Part shown: positions 15,656 to 16,727 of the stretch, piece by piece
Numbering within the stretch: the first letter of the stretch is position 1
Layout: every line of letters begins with the position of its first letter
Assembly (NCBI GenBank): GCA_030636065.1
Contig: DAOVXR010000007.1
Location: forward strand, 1-16,727
Direction: 5' to 3'
From: Sedimentisphaerales bacterium
Lineage (GTDB): Bacteria; Planctomycetota; Phycisphaerae; Sedimentisphaerales; SM23-30
DNA: 16,727 nucleotides
Notes under the pieces: model-generated
The model's input: only the letters and a program-made list of their open reading frames with translations
Told to the model about the DNA's origin: nothing
Databases searched by the model: none
Position numbers and translations under genes: made by a program

Positions 15656-15723
15656 AAAGCAGATTTGCCGACCGCTGCGACAGCAAAACCTAACGTAAGC
15701 CGTTTATTTTAAGGGAGTTAGGC
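15642..15723. other. Weak attC-like fold
   Basis: ACTTAAC (15642-15648) fits the integron R'' consensus RYYYAAC. It overlaps an arm AACGGCT (15646-15652) that pairs with AGCCGTT (15698-15704) around a central GCTG-CGA-CAGC hairpin, and the stretch ends in GTTAGGC (15717-15723), which fits R' GTTRRRY. Spacing is irregular and no integrase is visible, so this is only a suggestion. Confidence 0.25.
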
Positions 15724-15739
15724 AAAAAGGCCGCAAAAA

Positions 15740-15862
15740 GGCGGAAAAATAACTTCCGCCCCACCGTTACGGCGGCGTTGCCAATAAAGAGGGAATGCGT
15801 GTTATCTCGAAGTAAGACCCGAAAGCGGGTATATCCGGCAACCATATAAACGGAAGTTAGGC
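15740..15862 (+). promoter_or_regulatory. Alternative stem-loops upstream of the HNH gene (leader or attC-like site)
   Basis: TTCCG can pair upstream in a perfect 7-bp stem GGCGGAA/TTCCGCC (15740-15746 with 15754-15760). Alternatively it pairs downstream in a 9-bp stem TAACTTCCG/CGGAAGTTA (15750-15758 with 15851-15859). The long form nests GTTGCC/GGCAAC (15777-15782 with 15837-15842) and ACCCG-AAAG-CGGGT (15817-15830). The two pairings are mutually exclusive, as in attenuators. The nested form ending in GTTAGGC also resembles a long integron attC. Which applies cannot be told from one sequence. Confidence 0.4.
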
Positions 15863-15899
15863 ATAAACAAAGCCCCCAGCATAAATATAGGAGAACAGA

Positions 15900-16616
15900 A
15901 TGGCGTCAAAATATTTGTCATCCTTGTCAACGGATGAATACTCGACTCTTACAAAGAAGCTGTGGGACATCCAGAATCATCGGTGTTTTATTTGTGAAGA
16001 TGAAATCGATTTAGTTATACATACAACAAACATTGACCATATTATTCCACTATCAAATAAAGGCAAAGATTCTGAAGAAAACTTTGCCGTAACACATGAG
16101 AGTTGTAACAAATCAAAACAAGATGCAAATCTCAAAATTGCGAAAATATTGCAAAAGCTTAGTAAAATCCAAAAAACAGCACAGACGGAAACAGGTAAAT
16201 CTGCATCCCTCAAGGATGTATTGGTCAATTACAAGGGTTCTCGGCATGAATTCAAATATAAAATCGAAGATGGAAAACTAAAATATTCCTTCTCAAATAA
16301 TGGCGATAACAAAACATATCAAACAACAATATTCACCGATAATCTCTCTAAAGAACAATCTTGCTTTATAGAAGTTCCAATTGAATATTTGTTTCACGAC
16401 GAAATTATTAACCCGAGAGGAATAAACAATAGTATCAGAAAGCTCATTAAGGAATTCGATAAGAAAAACCCACAATTGCACCTTAGTCTTGCCAGAATAG
16501 ATAATGGGAGGCTGAAAGTATTTGATGGTCAGCATAAGGCTGTTGCTCAAATTTTATTGGGAACTAGAAAATTTATTATACGAGCATTCTTAGAACCCAA
16601 TGTCGATAGATTATAA
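15900..16616 (+). CDS. HNH endonuclease-like protein with C-terminal DGQHK (ParB/DGQHR-like) motif
   Basis: This protein has 238 residues; TATAGGAG precedes the ATG. The HNH motif is complete: C29-x2-C32 and C69-N-K-x-K73 form the zinc knuckles, with D46-H47-I-I-P and EENFAV as the nuclease core. Such domains cut DNA in restriction and mobile-element proteins. The second half has INPRGINNSIRKLI then F208-DGQHK-AVAQILLG, resembling the DGQHR signature of DndB and ParB-like nucleotide-binding folds. It ends abruptly 25 residues after that motif. My recollection is that similar proteins continue further, so a 3' truncation is possible but unproven. The gene is clearly AT-richer and lysine-richer than the secretion genes and is separated from them by 602 bp of repeats, which suggests separate acquisition. 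A defence role is plausible but not shown. Confidence 0.8.
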   Translation: MASKYLSSLSTDEYSTLTKKLWDIQNHRCFICEDEIDLVIHTTNIDHIIPLSNKGKDSEENFAVTHESCNKSKQDANLKIAKILQKLSKIQKTAQTETGKSASLKDVLVNYKGSRHEFKYKIEDGKLKYSFSNNGDNKTYQTTIFTDNLSKEQSCFIEVPIEYLFHDEIINPRGINNSIRKLIKEFDKKNPQLHLSLARIDNGRLKVFDGQHKAVAQILLGTRKFIIRAFLEPNVDRL

Positions 16617-16680
16617 CCCTACCCATTGTCAAGGCCAATTATTCCTTTGTTTAAGGTGCAAGTTGCAGTGTTTCCTTTAA

Positions 16681-16727
16681 CTCGGTCGCTTCGCGTAGCG
16701 GAGGCGAAGCCGGAGCGGAGCGAAGCG
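16681..16727. repeat. GC-rich inverted/tandem repeat at the window edge
   Basis: CGCTTCGC (16687-16694) can pair with GCGAAGCG (16720-16727), or its inner GCTTCGC with GCGAAGC (16704-16710). CGGAGCGGAGCGAAGCG is a run of short related units. The composition is in sharp contrast to the AT-rich gene just upstream. The element continues beyond the window, so its nature (cassette site, REP cluster or terminator) cannot be decided. Confidence 0.6.

Larger units (their letters stand above)
15298..15899 (+). other. Gene-free spacer (602 bp): repeats, hairpins and a structured leader
   Basis: The left half carries repeats also seen in the other spacers: the GAACGTTCAAC type, AATTAAGAAATCAGA and ATAATGGAAAGTTG. 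It also has two REP-like hairpins. The middle has a diverged 47-bp direct repeat (15547-15655). The right third can form several competing stem-loops and twice contains GTTAGGC (15717-15723 and 15856-15862). A 67-codon open frame at 15444-15647 overlaps the repeats, has no ribosome site and is not credible. A TATAGGAG ribosome site (15886-15893) precedes the next gene. Confidence 0.7.

Noticed and set aside
15688..15723. Complete short attC between ACCTAAC and GTTAGGC
   Set aside because: At 36 bp it is shorter than known attC sites and lacks inner L boxes. Only the longer, weak fold is listed.

Overview
Kind of organism. All genes lie on the plus strand and the GC content is mid-range. The window reads as a peripheral segment of a type VI secretion (T6SS)-type locus from a diderm bacterium, shown by VgrG, PAAR and two lipoprotein signal peptides. 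The spacers are crowded with short low-complexity and palindromic repeats: a GTGGTGA heptamer VNTR, GAACGTTCAAC strings, a CACGGATT 9-mer triplet, and hairpins ending in CTAC. From memory, such spacer repeats and the kinase-rich, SUMF1-rich protein content are typical of environmental Planctomycetota, especially Phycisphaerae or Sedimentisphaerales-like genomes. That assignment is inference, because no rRNA or marker gene is present. Layout. (1) Positions 1-4862 hold the 3' part of vgrG, a 130-residue protein with a transthyretin-like tail, a 612-residue LysM-like/zincin protein that is a candidate T6SS cargo, and a lipoprotein whose start overlaps the zincin gene by 11 nt, making it a candidate immunity or partner protein. 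(2) A PAAR tip protein lies at 4932-5222, followed by a purine-rich repeat spacer. (3) A 652-residue pseudokinase-like protein lies at 5483-7441, followed by a 338-bp repeat spacer. (4) A small lipoprotein with TssJ-like features lies at 7780-8277, followed by a 336-bp spacer dominated by a 206-bp imperfect palindrome with perfect 21-bp ends. (5) A giant 2227-residue protein lies at 8614-15297. It has an N-terminal degenerate Ser/Thr kinase domain in the cytosol, one membrane segment, about 1,600 residues of predicted helical periplasmic repeats with a period near 470 residues, and a C-terminal SUMF1/FGE-type domain lacking the expected catalytic cysteines. (6) A 602-bp spacer of repeats and alternative stem-loops follows. 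(7) An AT-rich HNH plus DGQHK-motif gene lies at 15900-16616 and looks like unrelated accessory DNA. How the genes may work together. VgrG and PAAR would form the spike. The TTR-like and LysM/zincin proteins look like spike-loaded cargo, and the overlapping lipoprotein may protect against or partner that cargo. The TssJ-like lipoprotein next to a single-pass giant with a huge periplasmic arm suggests an unusual envelope-spanning or regulatory complex in which the ancestral enzyme domains (kinase, SUMF1) have become scaffolds. This is the most interesting hypothesis in the window and it is not proven by sequence alone. No tRNA, rRNA, CRISPR array, transposase or integrase is visible.
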